Source: Sphingomonas sp.
GTDB lineage: Bacteria; Pseudomonadota; Alphaproteobacteria; Sphingomonadales; Sphingomonadaceae
Length of the DNA: 7,541 bases
Direction of reading: 5' to 3'
Assembly: GCA_030824725.1 (NCBI GenBank)
Contig: JAPJRE010000194.1
Location: forward strand, 1-7,541
The notes below the pieces were generated by a model, which ran no database searches, was not told the DNA's origin, and saw only the letters and a list, made by a program, of their open reading frames with translations. The first letter of the stretch is position 1. Each line of letters starts with the position of its first letter. A program made the position numbers and the translations under genes. Positions 6,242-7,541 of the stretch are shown here, one piece after another.

Positions 6242-7541
6242 ATGGGGAGAGGCGTTGCGAGCGCGGCTGCGCTTGCAGCCTGTCTGCTCGTCGGTGCGGC
6301 ATGGGCGGCAGGCGCGGCGCTGAACGTGCTGGGGGTTGCCGTGGCGCTGGCCGTGCCGCTGGCGGTGCTCACCGTGCTCGCCGTGCTGGTCCTGCTCCAG
6401 CCGCGCCGCGACGCCGCGCTCGCCGCCGCGGTCGATCGGCTGCATGCCGCGGCGCTGGGGGACCTGGAAAGCCCGTTGCCCTCCGCGCTCGCGGCGGGCG
6501 CACCGCGCCTCGCCGAGTCGATCGACGAGCTGTTCCTCAAGCTGCGCGGCAATCTGGAGAGCGTGCACCGGCTCGCCATGTTCGACACGGTGACCGGCCT
6601 CGCCAACCGCCCGCATTTCCGCCGCAGCGCCGAGCGGATGCTGGAGGACGCGCACGAAGACGCGCGCGCGGTGCTGTTCTTCATCGATCTCGACCGGTTC
6701 AAGGCCGTGAACGACACGCTGGGCCATGCGGTGGGCGACGTGCTGCTCGGCATGGTCGCCAACCGGCTGCGCGCGGTGGGCGACCAGTGCGCTGCGTTCA
6801 ACCATGGCGAGACGCCGCTGATCGGCCGCCTTGCCGGCGATGAGTTCACGCTGTTCTTCGCCGATCTGCCCGATCCCCAGGCGCGCGAGCGGGTGGGCGC
6901 GAAGGTGCTGGACGCGCTGTCCGAGCCGTTCGACCTTGCCGGCCAGCAGGTCTGCATCGGTGCTTCGGTGGGGCTGGCGCTCTATCCGGATCACGGCGTG
7001 ACGCTGCACGAGCTGATGGGCGCGGCCGATGCCGCGATGTACCAGGCCAAGACCCAGGGCCGCGGCCGGGTCGAGACGTTCAGCGACGGGCTCGCCGCGC
7101 AGATGATCGCGCGCGCCCGGCTGGAGACCGAGCTTCGCGCCGCGATCGAGCATGGCGAATTCGCGCTGGTCTTCCAGCCGCAGGTCTCGGCGAGCAGCGG
7201 TGCCATCGTCGGCGCCGAGGCGCTGCTGCGCTGGCAGCATCCGGACGGCACCAAGCTGCCGGGCTCGTTCCTGCAGCGGGCCGAGGAGACCGGGCTGATC
7301 GTCGAGATCGGCGACTGGGTGGTGGCGACGGTGGCGAACACCATCGCGCGCTGGGCCCGGCTCGGCATCGAGCAGCGGCTGGCGGTCAATGTCAGCCAGC
7401 GTCAGATCGATCATGCCAGCTTCTTCCGCCACCTCCGCGCGGCGATGCTGGCTGCGCAGGCGCCCGCCCGGTTGCTCGAACTGGAGCCAACATTACCCCG
7501 ATTTACCGCTTGCATCCGAAGGGGCGTCCACAGATGGGCCG
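6242..7541 (+). CDS. Membrane-anchored GGDEF-EAL c-di-GMP protein, 3' end disrupted or off the window
   Basis: Begins with two hydrophobic segments (about 5-26 and 29-52) and a short linker resembling a signalling helix (about 60-110). A GGDEF domain follows: DTVTGLANR (115-123), FFIDLDRFKAVNDTLGH (146-162), AGDEF at 198-202 in place of GGDEF, and SVGLALYPDHG (242-252). The EAL domain starts at about 294 with FQPQV (311-315), EALLRWQHP (326-334) and AVNVSQRQ (381-388). AGDEF variants are often active cyclases; no RxxD inhibitory site sits at the usual place before it. The match to EAL domains ends at LLELE (411-415), where ELTE should continue; the last 18 codons look unrelated. The frame stays open to the window edge. 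The ATG at 6242 has GGAG six bases upstream; an in-frame ATG at 6221 would add MRWGERF and has a weaker site. As shown, the EAL half lacks most catalytic residues. Confidence 0.85.
   Translation, partial: MGRGVASAAALAACLLVGAAWAAGAALNVLGVAVALAVPLAVLTVLAVLVLLQPRRDAALAAAVDRLHAAALGDLESPLPSALAAGAPRLAESIDELFLKLRGNLESVHRLAMFDTVTGLANRPHFRRSAERMLEDAHEDARAVLFFIDLDRFKAVNDTLGHAVGDVLLGMVANRLRAVGDQCAAFNHGETPLIGRLAGDEFTLFFADLPDPQARERVGAKVLDALSEPFDLAGQQVCIGASVGLALYPDHGVTLHELMGAADAAMYQAKTQGRGRVETFSDGLAAQMIARARLETELRAAIEHGEFALVFQPQVSASSGAIVGAEALLRWQHPDGTKLPGSFLQRAEETGLIVEIGDWVVATVANTIARWARLGIEQRLAVNVSQRQIDHASFFRHLRAAMLAAQAPARLLELEPTLPRFTACIRRGVHRWA
7487..7541. other. Foreign-looking sequence interrupting the EAL domain
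   Basis: From 7487 to the edge (55 nt, about 60% GC) the bases no longer encode a recognisable EAL domain in any plus frame, and they are less GC-rich than the gene before them. On the minus strand a frame from the edge stops at TAA (7495-7493), which could be the end of a gene in an inserted element, but only about 15 codons are visible. The segment is too short to assign to any insertion-sequence family. Alternatives are a genomic rearrangement or an assembly junction. Confidence 0.35.

Noticed and set aside
6143..7432. Long minus-strand open frame opposite the GGDEF-EAL gene (429 codons)
   Set aside because: The plus strand encodes clear GGDEF and EAL motifs across the same span. The antisense product is His/Arg/Gln-rich with no recognisable domain.

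Overview
The window reads as ordinary chromosome from a high-GC alphaproteobacterium, most likely a sphingomonad (Sphingomonas or a close relative). This rests on the strongly GC-rich third codon positions, the wording of the TrpS, MurJ, SecB and MltA proteins, and the gene order secB / Tim44-like / mltA / smr. From memory, that order recurs across Alphaproteobacteria. No database search was possible.

Layout: the left half is on the minus strand. Read in transcription order it holds secB (export chaperone), murJ (lipid II flippase) and trpS (tryptophanyl-tRNA synthetase). trpS is followed by a GC-rich hairpin at the window's left edge. A well-formed intrinsic terminator sits between secB and murJ. 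The right half is on the plus strand: a Tim44-like membrane protein, the lytic transglycosylase lipoprotein mltA (8 nt later) and an Smr-domain protein whose ATG overlaps the mltA stop. These look like one translationally coupled unit. secB and the Tim44-like gene diverge from a 161-nt intergenic region that must carry both promoters. After a 113-nt gap a membrane-anchored GGDEF-EAL protein begins and runs to the right edge.

Functionally the window is mostly cell-envelope housekeeping: preprotein targeting (SecB), a bacterial relative of the mitochondrial import protein Tim44, peptidoglycan precursor flipping (MurJ) and peptidoglycan turnover (MltA). TrpS (translation), the Smr protein (nucleic-acid metabolism) and the c-di-GMP protein are neighbours without an obvious direct link.

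The oddest signal is at the right edge. The EAL domain matches its family up to a Leu-Glu-Leu-Glu at about 7484-7486, then stops resembling an EAL domain and the bases become less GC-rich. This suggests an insertion, rearrangement or assembly junction. I found no CRISPR array, no intact tRNA or rRNA, no complete mobile element and no convincing new system.
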